Virus record (IMG/VR): IMGVR_UViG_3300032222_000142
Span: 1-44,070 of that record
Reading direction: 5' to 3' (one strand)
Source: a virus
Length of the DNA stretch: 44,070 nucleotides
Shown here: positions 16,491-25,368 of the stretch, piece by piece
How positions within the stretch are numbered: position 1 is the first letter of the stretch
Layout of the letters: each line of letters opens with the position of its first letter
Position numbers and translations under genes: made by a program
The notes under the pieces: generated by a model
Told to the model about the DNA's origin: nothing
Seen by the model: the letters and a program-made list of their open reading frames with translations, nothing else
The model's database searches: none

Positions 16491-16868
16491 ATGCCAATAG
16501 TATATAGAACCACAAACGGTAGTAAACTTACGATAGCTCAATTAGATAATAATTTTAGTGAATTATCTCAAAGTTCAGCTACAGCAAATGCAAACATTAC
16601 TACTATAAACAATAGAGTAACTCAATCACTTCTAGCATTTCCTAATTTATTAATTGGAGCTAACGGAGTGGGTGGTGTTGGATTAATCACAAGTGGTAAC
16701 TTACATGTGAGTGGAACATTGGGGGTATCCGGTAGTATAATAGCAAGTGGGAGTACAAATAGTGTATTGGCTTCTAACTTTGCGGATGATACTGCTGCAG
16801 CGGCTGGATTAGTTCCAATTGGTGGATTTTATCATACAAACGGAACTGTAAAAATTAGACGAGTTTAA
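16491..16868 (+). CDS. Small fibre-associated virion protein, paralogue 1
   Basis: A 125-residue protein in three parts: an N-terminal LTIAQLDNNFSELS motif (about 13-26) common in marine phage fibre proteins, a central beta-type ITSGNLHVSGTLGVSGS stretch (about 70-86), and a C-terminal ending ASNFADDTAAAAGLVPIGGFYHTNGTVKIR. The next gene has the same architecture and closely similar ends, so the two are tandem paralogues. The conserved GG-YHTNGT-KIR ending probably forms a small terminal domain of the virion surface; its role is unknown. Confidence 0.75.
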   Translation: MPIVYRTTNGSKLTIAQLDNNFSELSQSSATANANITTINNRVTQSLLAFPNLLIGANGVGGVGLITSGNLHVSGTLGVSGSIIASGSTNSVLASNFADDTAAAAGLVPIGGFYHTNGTVKIRRV

Positions 16869-16878
16869 TTTAGTATAA

Positions 16879-17265
16879 ATGGCAATACCTGGAGTAATAA
16901 CAAGACAAGATTTAACTGATAAATTATCTATTCAACAAATGGATAATAATTTTATGCAGATTACATCTAGTATAGAATTTAGAGCAACAACGAGTTCAAA
17001 TACTTTTATAGGAAACCAAACTATAAGTGGTTCATTAACCGTAACGGGGAGTGCTCAATTTGGATTAACATCTTCTTTTAACCATCTTTATGCAACCGGA
17101 GCTAGGGCTCAAGTAAGAATTGATTCCGAAAATGCACCAGCTGCATTCCTATTAGGTTCAATCACCGCATCCAATTATGCTACCGATATAGCGGCGGCTT
17201 CTCAGGGAGTTCCTTTGGGAGGAGTGTATCATACAAACGGAACTCTGAAAATCAGATTAACTTAA
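16879..17265 (+). CDS. Small fibre-associated virion protein, paralogue 2
   Basis: A 128-residue paralogue of the preceding product: LSIQQMDNNFMQITS near the N-terminus, TISGSLTVTGS in the middle and an ending of SNYATDIAAASQGVPLGGVYH plus TNGTLKIRLT. It starts 10 bases after the previous stop, without its own promoter motif, so it is probably translated from the same transcript. Two diverged copies side by side suggest a duplication followed by specialisation, perhaps two decoration or fibre-tip variants. Confidence 0.75.
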   Translation: MAIPGVITRQDLTDKLSIQQMDNNFMQITSSIEFRATTSSNTFIGNQTISGSLTVTGSAQFGLTSSFNHLYATGARAQVRIDSENAPAAFLLGSITASNYATDIAAASQGVPLGGVYHTNGTLKIRLT

Positions 17266-17288
17266 AACTTCTTTATTTGACAAACTGA

Positions 17289-17297
17289 ATATTTATA
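17289..17297 (+). promoter_or_regulatory. Candidate late promoter motif ATATTTATA (neck genes)
   Basis: Exact motif followed by TAAGTA, 22 bases before the ATG at 17319. It would drive the gp13-gp14-gp15-type genes and probably the fibre genes up to 22244. Confidence 0.55.
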
Positions 17298-17318
17298 TAA
17301 GTAAATAACTTATATTAG

Positions 17319-18476
17319 ATGTCAGTAAATTCAACAATCAATCATTATCCTGGTTCATCATCGTTTTTTCCTGGAATGACTCCATTCGAAATATACGATA
17401 ATGATTACCATTTCTCAAACGATGCACCTAAAGTAGCCCTTTGGTGTGCGAGAAGATTGGGGTATCCTATTATAGATGTGGAGCTAATAGATGAGCAAAT
17501 GTATGCTTGTTTTGAGGAAGCAACCTCTGAATATTCTGCACAAGTTAATCAATTCAATATTAGAAACAACTTACCTCAAATTATGGGGCAAGCTACAGGT
17601 TCAAATTATAGTGGTAAATTAGTAGAAGGTTCATTCTTAAATCAGGTAATTCGTTTATCGGATTCATATGGAACTGTGGCAGGAGTAGGTGGTGCAACCG
17701 ATATTAAAAGTGGTTCTATTGACATCACAAGTTTGGAACAAGATTATGATTTAAAAACACTATATGCGGATGTTAGTGAAAGTGGTAAGAGGTTAGAGAT
17801 TACAAAAGTATTCTTCGAATCTAAACCCGCATTAACTCGTTTCTTCGACCCTTATGCAGTTAGTGGTATGGGTACTTTAAACATCACTCAGGAGTTCGGA
17901 TTCAGTTCGTTCAGTACTGCTACCCAATTCGTATTAATGCCGTTCTATGAAGACCTTTTGAGGGTACAGGCGATAGAGTTTAATGACCAGATTAGAAAAT
18001 CTGCGCATACATTCAATATCGTTAATAATAAACTTAAAATATTCCCTGTCCCAACTACAAATCAAATATTATGGTTTGAGTATTATGTTAGAGACGAATA
18101 TGATACTAATACATTAGGATTAAGAGATGGTAGAGTTTCCGATTATTCTAATATAGGATATGATTTTATTCCATACCAAAGAATTAACGATGTGGGTAGA
18201 CAATGGATTAGAAAATATACATTGGCTTTATCTAAAGAATTATTGGGAGCGATTAGAGAGAAATATAATACTATACCTATTCCAGGCGGCGAAACTACAT
18301 TAGATGGTGCACAATTAAGAGCGGAAGCGAATACCGAAAAAGAAAATCTAATAACTCAGTTAAGAGAGAATTTAGATGAGGTTTCAAGAAAGAAGATTTT
18401 TGAAAATAAAGCTGCTGAAGCAAATCAACAAATGGAGATGTTGCAAAAAGCACCTTTAGCAATATATGTAGGATAA
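17319..18476 (+). CDS. gp13: Neck / head completion protein (gp13-like)
   Basis: A 385-residue protein (T4 gp13 is 309). The N-terminal segment with RRLGYPIIDVELIDEQMYAC followed by FEEATSEY (about 45-72) matches the gp13 pattern of 'LG-P-V-I-E-I-N-V ... Q-I-D-x-I-E-E-A ... Y'. The rest is mixed, with a C-terminal helical region (about 325-375, EANTEKENLITQLRENLDEV). gp13 and gp14 form the neck that closes the filled head and receives the tail. The next two genes fit gp14 and gp15, supporting the order gp13-gp14-gp15 as in T4. Start codon is preceded by AT-rich sequence and the candidate late promoter. Confidence 0.8.
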   Translation: MSVNSTINHYPGSSSFFPGMTPFEIYDNDYHFSNDAPKVALWCARRLGYPIIDVELIDEQMYACFEEATSEYSAQVNQFNIRNNLPQIMGQATGSNYSGKLVEGSFLNQVIRLSDSYGTVAGVGGATDIKSGSIDITSLEQDYDLKTLYADVSESGKRLEITKVFFESKPALTRFFDPYAVSGMGTLNITQEFGFSSFSTATQFVLMPFYEDLLRVQAIEFNDQIRKSAHTFNIVNNKLKIFPVPTTNQILWFEYYVRDEYDTNTLGLRDGRVSDYSNIGYDFIPYQRINDVGRQWIRKYTLALSKELLGAIREKYNTIPIPGGETTLDGAQLRAEANTEKENLITQLRENLDEVSRKKIFENKAAEANQQMEMLQKAPLAIYVG

Positions 18477-18477
18477 T

Positions 18478-18933
18478 ATGCCAAGATTTAACTCCGCAAG
18501 GGACATACGTTTTTTCGAACAAATTTCTACTGAATTAGTTAACGATGTTATTGAAACATTGGTTACCTTATTCAAAATCGATTCCGCACAGACTTCATAT
18601 AATCTTTATGGAGAAAGTTTAGATAAGCAGTATTATAGAGGAATGGAAACGTATTGTGTAATTGAAAGACAAGATACGGAAACTAATTATGAGGGATTTG
18701 GTTCTGATGCGGGTAGAACTTCTAATTTCCGTTTTAATCGTCATACTTTAATTGAAGCAGATTTCTATCCCGAAGTTGGCGATATAATTAGTTTAGATAG
18801 TTCATATTATGAGGTATCGAATGTAAGAGAAGACCAGTGGATAGGTGGGCAAGGTGAGAGTAAATTCTCTGTTATATGTGAAGCATTCATCACTAGAAAT
18901 AGTGGTATTAACTTAGAAGAAAGAGTACGATAA
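18478..18933 (+). CDS. gp14: Neck protein (gp14-like)
   Basis: A 151-residue protein, shorter than T4 gp14 (256). Shared features: an N-terminal FFEQISTELVND and GMETYCVIERQ (about 58-68), comparable with gp14's 'RGVECYYVPRE', and YPEVGDIISLDSSYYEVSNV (about 99-118), comparable with gp14's '[20 protein letters not shown]'. It starts one base after the gp13-like stop and its stop overlaps the start of the gp15-like gene, so the three are translated together. Assignment depends on these weak similarities plus gene order. Confidence 0.72.
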   Translation: MPRFNSARDIRFFEQISTELVNDVIETLVTLFKIDSAQTSYNLYGESLDKQYYRGMETYCVIERQDTETNYEGFGSDAGRTSNFRFNRHTLIEADFYPEVGDIISLDSSYYEVSNVREDQWIGGQGESKFSVICEAFITRNSGINLEERVR

Positions 18934-19808
18934 TGGCAGATAAAAACTTTTCAAAAATAGTAAAGCAGGATGAGCAGTATATGCCATCAATATCCTTAGT
19001 TGATATTGATAGTACTATTGCATCGTATATGGAAAAGCATATCATACCTGAATTAGAACAAAGTAAGTCAAAAATAAAAGTTCCTTTGATATATGGTAAT
19101 GCTGAAAGATGGAAGGGAGCACAGAAAGATGGATACTTAAGAGATAAATTGGGAAAGATTCAAATCCCACTTATTATGTTTAAGAGAAACTCTTTTGCGA
19201 AAAATGATTCAATGAGATTTCTTAAGGATGATAATGTTTCTTATCCAACTATTAGAAAGTTTTCACAAAAAAATGCATACGATAGATTTTCTGTATTAAA
19301 TCCAGAGTTCAAAAAAAGATACGAAACTTTTGATGTAAAGATGCCGGACTATGTTACCGTTACATACGAAGTAATGGTGTGGACAAACTTTACAGAACAT
19401 AATAATAAAATAATAGAACAATTTCAATATTTCACCGATAGATATTGGGGAGAAGAAGATAAATATAAATTCAAAGTTTCAATTGATAATTTTGATAATC
19501 AGCAAGAAGTAGGAGCAGGGACAGAGAGAATAATAAGAACTACATTTACTATGAGTGTAAACGCTTATCTATTACCTAAGAGAGCTGATAATGTACCTAC
19601 TACACAAAAAGGATTTACAATTAGAAAGGTTGTGGTAACAAATGAGGTTTTATTACAAGGAGGAGATGCATATGATTCAAATGGGAGAGTTGAACCAAGT
19701 ACACAGAGAACCCAGGATATACTGGATAATGAATACTTAACTCAAGAAGGAGAATTTGCAAGTATTCTTCCTATTACAGATGAAAGTGGAAACGCTATAG
19801 AAGTTTAA
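18933..19808 (+). CDS. gp15: Tail completion / sheath stabiliser protein (gp15-like)
   Basis: A 291-residue protein close in length to T4 gp15 (272), which caps the top of the tail tube and sheath and joins tail to head. Matching landmarks: KIKVPLIYGNAERW (48-60), like gp15's 'IRVPITYASKEHF', and VTYEVMVWTNFTEHNNKIIE (143-162), like gp15's 'MIYELSIFTRYEDDMFQIVEQ', followed by an aromatic YFTDRYW. The later TTFTMSVNAYLLP parallels gp15's 'WSLTFEVNGWMYP'. The overlap of start and previous stop (TAATGG) indicates coupling with the gp14-like gene. Confidence 0.85.
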   Translation: MADKNFSKIVKQDEQYMPSISLVDIDSTIASYMEKHIIPELEQSKSKIKVPLIYGNAERWKGAQKDGYLRDKLGKIQIPLIMFKRNSFAKNDSMRFLKDDNVSYPTIRKFSQKNAYDRFSVLNPEFKKRYETFDVKMPDYVTVTYEVMVWTNFTEHNNKIIEQFQYFTDRYWGEEDKYKFKVSIDNFDNQQEVGAGTERIIRTTFTMSVNAYLLPKRADNVPTTQKGFTIRKVVVTNEVLLQGGDAYDSNGRVEPSTQRTQDILDNEYLTQEGEFASILPITDESGNAIEV

Positions 19809-19820
19809 AATTATATAAAA

Positions 19821-21443
19821 ATGCCAAAAATATCACAATTACCTATTCTTACTAATATTACAACCGGTAGTATTATTCCTGTTGTAGAAAGTTCATTAAC
19901 TCAAAAGTTGACGGTAGGAAAATTATTTGAATTCCTTAGTGGAGCATTAGACCAAACTTTCACTACTGAAGTGGAATTATTGAGAAGTGCATCATCGATT
20001 ACATCTTCATTTAATACTTTTGCAACCGCATCAATTTTATCGGTAGCAACTAAATTATCAACTTCATCATTTGAGGCATACACTTCATCAAACGAAGGAA
20101 AGTGGAATACATTAGGAGGACAAACCGGTTCATTTGTAACAGAAGCGGAGACAGGCAGTTTTGTAACTAATGTATCAATGTTCTTATCTAAATCAGTATT
20201 TGATACATATACAGGAAGTGCAGCAACCGCAGTTAGTTCTGCTATTAATGCAGCCACTTCATCATTAAGTTCATCTAATGCGGCTTTAGATAATATACAA
20301 TTATTTACATCAACATTTAATTCCTATACTGCATCGGTTACTGCATCAGTTGGAAATATTGATACATCTTCGTTAGTAACTACATCATCATTTAATTCCT
20401 ATACTGCATCGGTTGGGAGTGTTAATACATCATCATTAGCAACAACCGGTTCAAATACATTTATAGGAAATCAAACTATAACTGGTTCATTAAATGTAAG
20501 TGGTTCAACATCTATAAGTGGTGGATTGGATATTAAAAATAATGGATACTCTTGGAGTTTCGAATCGAATGGTAGAACTAAAATACCAAACATTACTTTC
20601 AATTCGGATAGAGGAACTGGTATGGTTGGTATTAAACCTGCACCTGGAAGGGAATTTCAAATTGAAACATCAACTGCTGAAAGTAGTGTAGGCCCTTGGA
20701 GTTTTGGTTTGGATGGTACTTTAACTGCTCCTTCTGGTGGCGCTAATATAACGAGAGTTGCTAACTTAATTACTACTTCATCATTCAATACTTTTACATC
20801 TTCATTAAATAGTTTTACTGCGAGTGTAATTGCAACCGGTTCAAATATAAACTCATTCACCGCAAGTGTAAACGAAAAGACAGGTTCTTATGCAACAACT
20901 GGTTCAAATCAATTTAATGGTAATCAAACTATAACGGGTTCTCTTGTTCACGGATTAGAGGGAAATATAGCAACGGGAGAACAATCGCATGCTGAAGGAA
21001 GTATTACTAAAGCAATAGGAAACTACTCACATGCCGAAGGAGATTTTACCGAAGCGAAAGGAGATTACTCACACGCTGAAGGTCAAGAAACAATAGCATC
21101 AGGCTCATACTCACATGCAGAGGGTTATCAAACAATAGCATTAGCCAATCATCAACACGTACAAGGCCAATATAATATTACATCATCCGCACCTGCTGCT
21201 TTTATTGTAGGTAATGGAACTGACCCTGAAACTAGAAGTAATCTTATACACGCTGCAGGAAATGAAGTGCAGATAACCGGTTCGTTAAATGTAAGTGGTT
21301 CATTGATGATAAGTGGTAGTGGTAGTTTGAATGGTAGTAATATAGTATCATCAAACACTATTCAGAAAATAGAAACTATATCATCTGCATCTTACGCAGC
21401 ATTAACACCACCTGTAAGTGGGACACTTTATATCATAATTTAA
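19821..21443 (+). CDS. Modular fibre protein with YadA-like SHAEG head repeats
   Basis: A 540-residue fibre. The N-terminus (MPKISQLPILTNITTGSIIP) is a domain common at the start of marine phage fibre proteins and probably docks to the virion. Residues about 50-200 are Ser/Thr-rich stalk. Near residues 388-450 are five units of exactly 14 residues with SHAEG at the first four positions and a degenerate QHVQG last, the signature of a left-handed beta-roll as in the YadA/Hep_Hag adhesin head. A short VSGSL beta section and a conserved TISSASYAALTPPVSGTLY ending follow. The likely role is receptor contact. It follows the gp15-like gene by 12 bases with an AT-rich leader. Confidence 0.8.
   Translation: MPKISQLPILTNITTGSIIPVVESSLTQKLTVGKLFEFLSGALDQTFTTEVELLRSASSITSSFNTFATASILSVATKLSTSSFEAYTSSNEGKWNTLGGQTGSFVTEAETGSFVTNVSMFLSKSVFDTYTGSAATAVSSAINAATSSLSSSNAALDNIQLFTSTFNSYTASVTASVGNIDTSSLVTTSSFNSYTASVGSVNTSSLATTGSNTFIGNQTITGSLNVSGSTSISGGLDIKNNGYSWSFESNGRTKIPNITFNSDRGTGMVGIKPAPGREFQIETSTAESSVGPWSFGLDGTLTAPSGGANITRVANLITTSSFNTFTSSLNSFTASVIATGSNINSFTASVNEKTGSYATTGSNQFNGNQTITGSLVHGLEGNIATGEQSHAEGSITKAIGNYSHAEGDFTEAKGDYSHAEGQETIASGSYSHAEGYQTIALANHQHVQGQYNITSSAPAAFIVGNGTDPETRSNLIHAAGNEVQITGSLNVSGSLMISGSGSLNGSNIVSSNTIQKIETISSASYAALTPPVSGTLYIII
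20985..21167 (+). repeat. Five 42-base units encoding SHAEG beta-roll repeats
   Basis: Unit starts (first codon of SHAEG) are at 20985, 21027, 21069, 21111 and 21153 (last unit degenerate), exactly 42 bases or 14 codons apart. The 14-residue period is that of YadA-type left-handed beta-rolls. Confidence 0.88.
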
Positions 21444-21446
21444 TCT

Positions 21447-22244
21447 ATGAGTTTATTTAACAGCGCATCAAATTTATTTGTAAATGGAAATTCTGTAAGT
21501 TTAGCTTATTTGAATGGAAATCAATTATTTAGTTCTCAATCTGCAATTGTTACTCCAATTGTTACTGGAAGTTTAATTCTAAGTTTAGATGCAGGAAATG
21601 TTTCATCATATCCAGGTTCGGGAACAACTTGGACTGATACCATAGGTGGAAAGGTGTTTACTTTAGCTGGCTCTCCCAGCCTTCCGACATATAATTCATC
21701 TAATGGTGGATACATAAACTTTACACCCGCTGCTCAGCAATATGCTTCGGCCACAAGTTTTGCTTCTATCTTATCTACATACACAATAGAAGTGTGGCAT
21801 CTTTTCAATGGCACAGCAACTGGTGCGGCACCTGTGTTATTTGGCGAAGGTCGTAGCTCTTATAGTAATTTTATGATGGGAACAACCGGCGGTCAAATAT
21901 CACCACTTAAAATACAGGGTGGATTTTGGAATGGAGCATGGCAGCAAGGAACAACTAATCCTGGTGATTACTTTCAACCTTCAAATGGTTGGTATCAATT
22001 TGTAAATATCTACGATGGTTCAAATATTAAATTCTACGCAAATAATATATTACAATTAACTAAAACACCTTCAGATTTCACAATAGCAAGAAGTGGACTT
22101 GGGTTAAACATAATGCGTCGTCAAGATGCGGCTAATAACCATTGGGGTGGTGGGGTAAGTATTATACGAGTTTATGATACGGCGTTAGATTCTACTCAAA
22201 TAACTCAAAACTACAATGCTCAAAAAAGTAGATTTGGATTATAA
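21447..22244 (+). CDS. LamG/concanavalin A-like carbohydrate-binding virion protein
   Basis: A 265-residue protein with a short N-terminal virion-type segment (1-40, FNSASNLFVNGNSVS) and a LamG-like beta-sandwich from about 42 to 260. Landmarks are LILSLDAGNVSSYPGSGTTW at the start, YTIEVWHLFNG (about 112-122), WYQFVNIYDGSNIKFYANN (about 182-200) and an ending with SIIRVYDTALDSTQITQNYN. Such domains commonly bind carbohydrate and are frequent in phage tips. It starts 3 bases after the YadA-like fibre stop. Receptor binding is inferred; no catalytic residues for a glycoside hydrolase were seen. Confidence 0.82.
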   Translation: MSLFNSASNLFVNGNSVSLAYLNGNQLFSSQSAIVTPIVTGSLILSLDAGNVSSYPGSGTTWTDTIGGKVFTLAGSPSLPTYNSSNGGYINFTPAAQQYASATSFASILSTYTIEVWHLFNGTATGAAPVLFGEGRSSYSNFMMGTTGGQISPLKIQGGFWNGAWQQGTTNPGDYFQPSNGWYQFVNIYDGSNIKFYANNILQLTKTPSDFTIARSGLGLNIMRRQDAANNHWGGGVSIIRVYDTALDSTQITQNYNAQKSRFGL

Positions 22245-22268
22245 AATATTGGATAATTACTAAAGGTT

Positions 22269-22277
22269 ATATTTATA
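22269..22277 (+). promoter_or_regulatory. Candidate late promoter motif ATATTTATA (unit 22308 onward)
   Basis: Exact motif followed by GAAGTA, 31 bases before the ATG at 22308. With no later exact copy before 36502, it may serve the whole 22308-36502 block. Confidence 0.5.
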
Positions 22278-22307
22278 GAAGTATAAGAAATCTACAACTA
22301 CAGATAA

Positions 22308-24968
22308 ATGGCATTATTACAGATAAGAAGGGGTAATAACGGAACGAAAGGTACACTACAATATGGTGAACCTTTCTTTAATTCCACATTACAGACCGTT
22401 CAATTCGGAGCAGATGGAAACGAGGAAATAACTCTCGTTAAATTAAATAGAGGTATTGCGGGTGCAAACGTCTGGGGAGAATCAGGAAGTTTTGAAAACT
22501 CCGGTTCACTTTCATTGATGGGTGATATTACCGCATCTAATGCTTTTTTTAGAGGTAATGTTTTTGTAAGTGGTAATCTTAGATTAGGTAACAATGATTT
22601 GGATTCCATAACGGTTGAGGCGGATTTTACTTCCGACCTTATTCCAAATACATCATCAACTTATGATATAGGAGCCGGTGGTAAAACTTGGGCAAATGTT
22701 TATACGGATAACTTAACATTAACTGCTTTATCAGGATTAGATGCGGAAAACAATATTGTGTATGTTAATAATTTAAACGCATTAACTGCATCAAATGATT
22801 TCGAATTTATTCCAGGAGATAAAGTAAGAATTGGTCAAGGTTCAGTAGATAAATTTACAGTAGGAACTTACACCGGTAATACTTTTATAAGTGGAAACTT
22901 AGAAGTTCATGGTAATACCGGTATTTTTGTATCTGGTAACGTATCATCTTCGGGAGGGCAATTATTTGCAGTAAGTGGTACATTTGCTAATTTAAATCCA
23001 AATGCTGGAGGAGCAGACAATGGTTTAGTATTTACTCAAGGTGGTAAATTGGTAAACAATTCCAACATTAGATTTTACGATGGTCAACAACAACTTAATA
23101 TTAGTAATAATAAATTCACCGTAGATGGTATTAATAATGGTAATGTATTCACAAGTGGAACATTACACGCATTAGGTCAATTCTCAGGTTCATCTGCAGT
23201 ATTAACACAAACATTACAAGTTGACGGGGCTACAAATCTATATAATCAACTGAGTCTAATTGGGGCAAATGGTAGAATCGTTACCAGTCAAGATATTGTA
23301 GTTGGAAATGGATTATATGTAACCGGTGGAATTGATAGTATAGGGAACGTAAGACTTAATGCAGGTAATGTAGGGTTTACACAAATTAGGGGTAAATTAT
23401 ATATAGGTAGTAGTTCTGTTGATGGCGAAACTAGCATTAGTGGAGCATTTTCACAAGAATATTCTGGTAGTGAGTTAGAAGTTTTACATAGAAGAATTTC
23501 CCCTTTCACGACAGCATCAATATTTTTTGGTAATGATAACCCAGCATCACCTGGTGTAGCAGAAATGAGAGTTCAAAGTGGAGTTACATCTTCTTTTAAC
23601 TCTAGAGTATTTGCTAATATAAGTTCATCTGGTATAGCCGTAACTTCTCCGGTTGGAGGAGCTGCTATAAAATTGGAATATAACCCTGTAAATAATACAT
23701 CAGACTCAGCATCATTAAGAATAAATCTTGATGCAACAGATGGTATCAAATTAAATAGTAGAACACAATTAGCATCAAACTTATCTGTAACAGGTTCAAC
23801 AATATTAGCGGGGGGATTAATTACAACTGCATCTAATATTTTAATAACTGGTGTAGGGGCTAATCAAGGTAATATTCAAAACTTTAATACTGCATCATTT
23901 GGATTAGTAAACGTTTCATCTTCACTTTATGTAACCGGTTCAACGACTATTTTAGGTGAATTAGTAATTGGAGATTTAAGAACAAATGCAAGTGGATTAA
24001 TTGAAGGTAGTGCATCTATAGCGGGAGATTTAACCGTAAGAGGTAATGCAGTTTATTTAGGAGTTGATAGATTTTCTACTGATGCAAATTTAATTGAAAT
24101 TGGAAGTGGTTCTACGATACCTTCTCAAGTAGAGGGAGCTGGTTTATATATAAGTGGAGCTAGTGCTCAATTTATTTATACGGAAGTTGGTGATAGAATG
24201 TTCCTTAATAAGGGATTAAAAATTGAAGGAGACCAATTTAGTGGATTTGGTTTACAAGTTTCGGCATCTACATACCTAAGTGGTAATTTAGAAGTAAGCG
24301 GAAACTTAGATGTATATGGTAATATAAACTTAGGAAATGTTACTATTACAAATACGGCTTCTATTCAAGAGCTGATTGTAAATAACAATATTTCAGGAGG
24401 TAACCATCTTAATTTAGCTAAAAATGCTTCAATTAGTGGTAACCTTTTTGTATTTGGTAATGAGATAGTAAACGGAACACTTAAATCAAATGGTGCAACT
24501 GCTTTACATTCTACTTTAAATGTTACAGGAGCAGTTGCATTTAACGATAAATTAAATGTAATAGGTTCTACTGCAATCACAGGAGGATTATTTGTAAGCG
24601 GTAATACTGAATTAAGTTCCTCATTAACCGTTAAAGAATATTCTTTCTTTGAAAAGAATATGAGAGTAAGTGGAAACTTACAAGTTGATGGTAATCTTGA
24701 AATATTAGGAGATGTTACTCAACTTCAGGTTTCTAACTTACAAATAGAAGATAAAAATGTTATCATAGCAAGTGGTTCATTATCATCGTTACAATCGGAT
24801 GATGCCGGTTTAACTATTTTAGGGCCAACTACACCTATACAATTTACTTGGGACCACGCTAATCAGAGAATGAATCTCAATAAAGATTTTAATGTGGAAA
24901 CAAATTTATTAGTTGCGGGGGATAATATAATAGATACTGCTGTTGCTTTGGCAATTGCGTTAGGATAA
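22308..24968 (+). CDS. Large modular tail fibre protein
   Basis: An 886-residue fibre. The N-terminus LLQIRRGNNGTKGTLQYGEP and VQFGADG is the 'R-R-G ... G-E-P ... F-G-D-G' docking domain seen in many phage fibres. The middle consists of beta-type units (SGNLEVHGN, VTGSTTILGE, SGNLDVYGN). Two copies of the shared module occur at about 24044-24235 (NLIEIGSGS ... GAGLYISG ... FIYTEVGDR) and 24714-24917 (QIEDKNVIIASGS ... FTWDH). No S74 domain; the C-terminus ends in a short hydrophobic segment (DTAVALAIALG). Likely a shaft of a trimeric fibre. It precedes the 110-residue gene at 25006 and the giant fibre. Confidence 0.82.
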   Translation: MALLQIRRGNNGTKGTLQYGEPFFNSTLQTVQFGADGNEEITLVKLNRGIAGANVWGESGSFENSGSLSLMGDITASNAFFRGNVFVSGNLRLGNNDLDSITVEADFTSDLIPNTSSTYDIGAGGKTWANVYTDNLTLTALSGLDAENNIVYVNNLNALTASNDFEFIPGDKVRIGQGSVDKFTVGTYTGNTFISGNLEVHGNTGIFVSGNVSSSGGQLFAVSGTFANLNPNAGGADNGLVFTQGGKLVNNSNIRFYDGQQQLNISNNKFTVDGINNGNVFTSGTLHALGQFSGSSAVLTQTLQVDGATNLYNQLSLIGANGRIVTSQDIVVGNGLYVTGGIDSIGNVRLNAGNVGFTQIRGKLYIGSSSVDGETSISGAFSQEYSGSELEVLHRRISPFTTASIFFGNDNPASPGVAEMRVQSGVTSSFNSRVFANISSSGIAVTSPVGGAAIKLEYNPVNNTSDSASLRINLDATDGIKLNSRTQLASNLSVTGSTILAGGLITTASNILITGVGANQGNIQNFNTASFGLVNVSSSLYVTGSTTILGELVIGDLRTNASGLIEGSASIAGDLTVRGNAVYLGVDRFSTDANLIEIGSGSTIPSQVEGAGLYISGASAQFIYTEVGDRMFLNKGLKIEGDQFSGFGLQVSASTYLSGNLEVSGNLDVYGNINLGNVTITNTASIQELIVNNNISGGNHLNLAKNASISGNLFVFGNEIVNGTLKSNGATALHSTLNVTGAVAFNDKLNVIGSTAITGGLFVSGNTELSSSLTVKEYSFFEKNMRVSGNLQVDGNLEILGDVTQLQVSNLQIEDKNVIIASGSLSSLQSDDAGLTILGPTTPIQFTWDHANQRMNLNKDFNVETNLLVAGDNIIDTAVALAIALG

Positions 24969-25005
24969 AATAAAGAATTTAATAATTATATATAATTAAA
25001 AACAA

Positions 25006-25338
25006 ATGGCAAACTTTTTTAAAAATAGCTTAGAAAGTGGAATAGGAACAGGTGGTGCAGTAGCATATACTTGTCCAGCGGGAAGAACATCTACCGTAAT
25101 CGGAGTATCGGTTGCTAACGTAGTTGCATCGGATGTACAATTGACTGTAAAAGCACATGATGTTTCTACTGGGGATATTGCTCATGTAATCAAAGATTTT
25201 ATAGTTGCAGAAAACTCAACATTAGTTTTATTTGGAGGTGACCAAAAATTAGTATTAGAAACGGGAGATTTTCTTTCTATAACAGGTTCATCTGCTGCAG
25301 CATTTGATGCAATCGTATCAGTTTTGGAACAAGGGTAA
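25006..25338 (+). CDS. Small beta-sandwich virion structural protein
   Basis: A 110-residue protein. The pattern 'TSTVIGVSVANVVASDVQLT ... VIKDFIVAENSTLVLFGGDQ ... LVLETGDFLSITGSSAAAFD' is one I recall from small structural proteins of marine T4-type phages, where a strand-rich fold with GGDQKLVLE-GD is conserved. It lies between two fibre genes and is probably part of the fibre assembly or a decoration protein. No membrane segment or signal peptide. The exact role is unknown. Confidence 0.75.
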   Translation: MANFFKNSLESGIGTGGAVAYTCPAGRTSTVIGVSVANVVASDVQLTVKAHDVSTGDIAHVIKDFIVAENSTLVLFGGDQKLVLETGDFLSITGSSAAAFDAIVSVLEQG

Positions 25339-25368
25339 TAAATAAATAAAATAAAATTCTTTTCTTAA

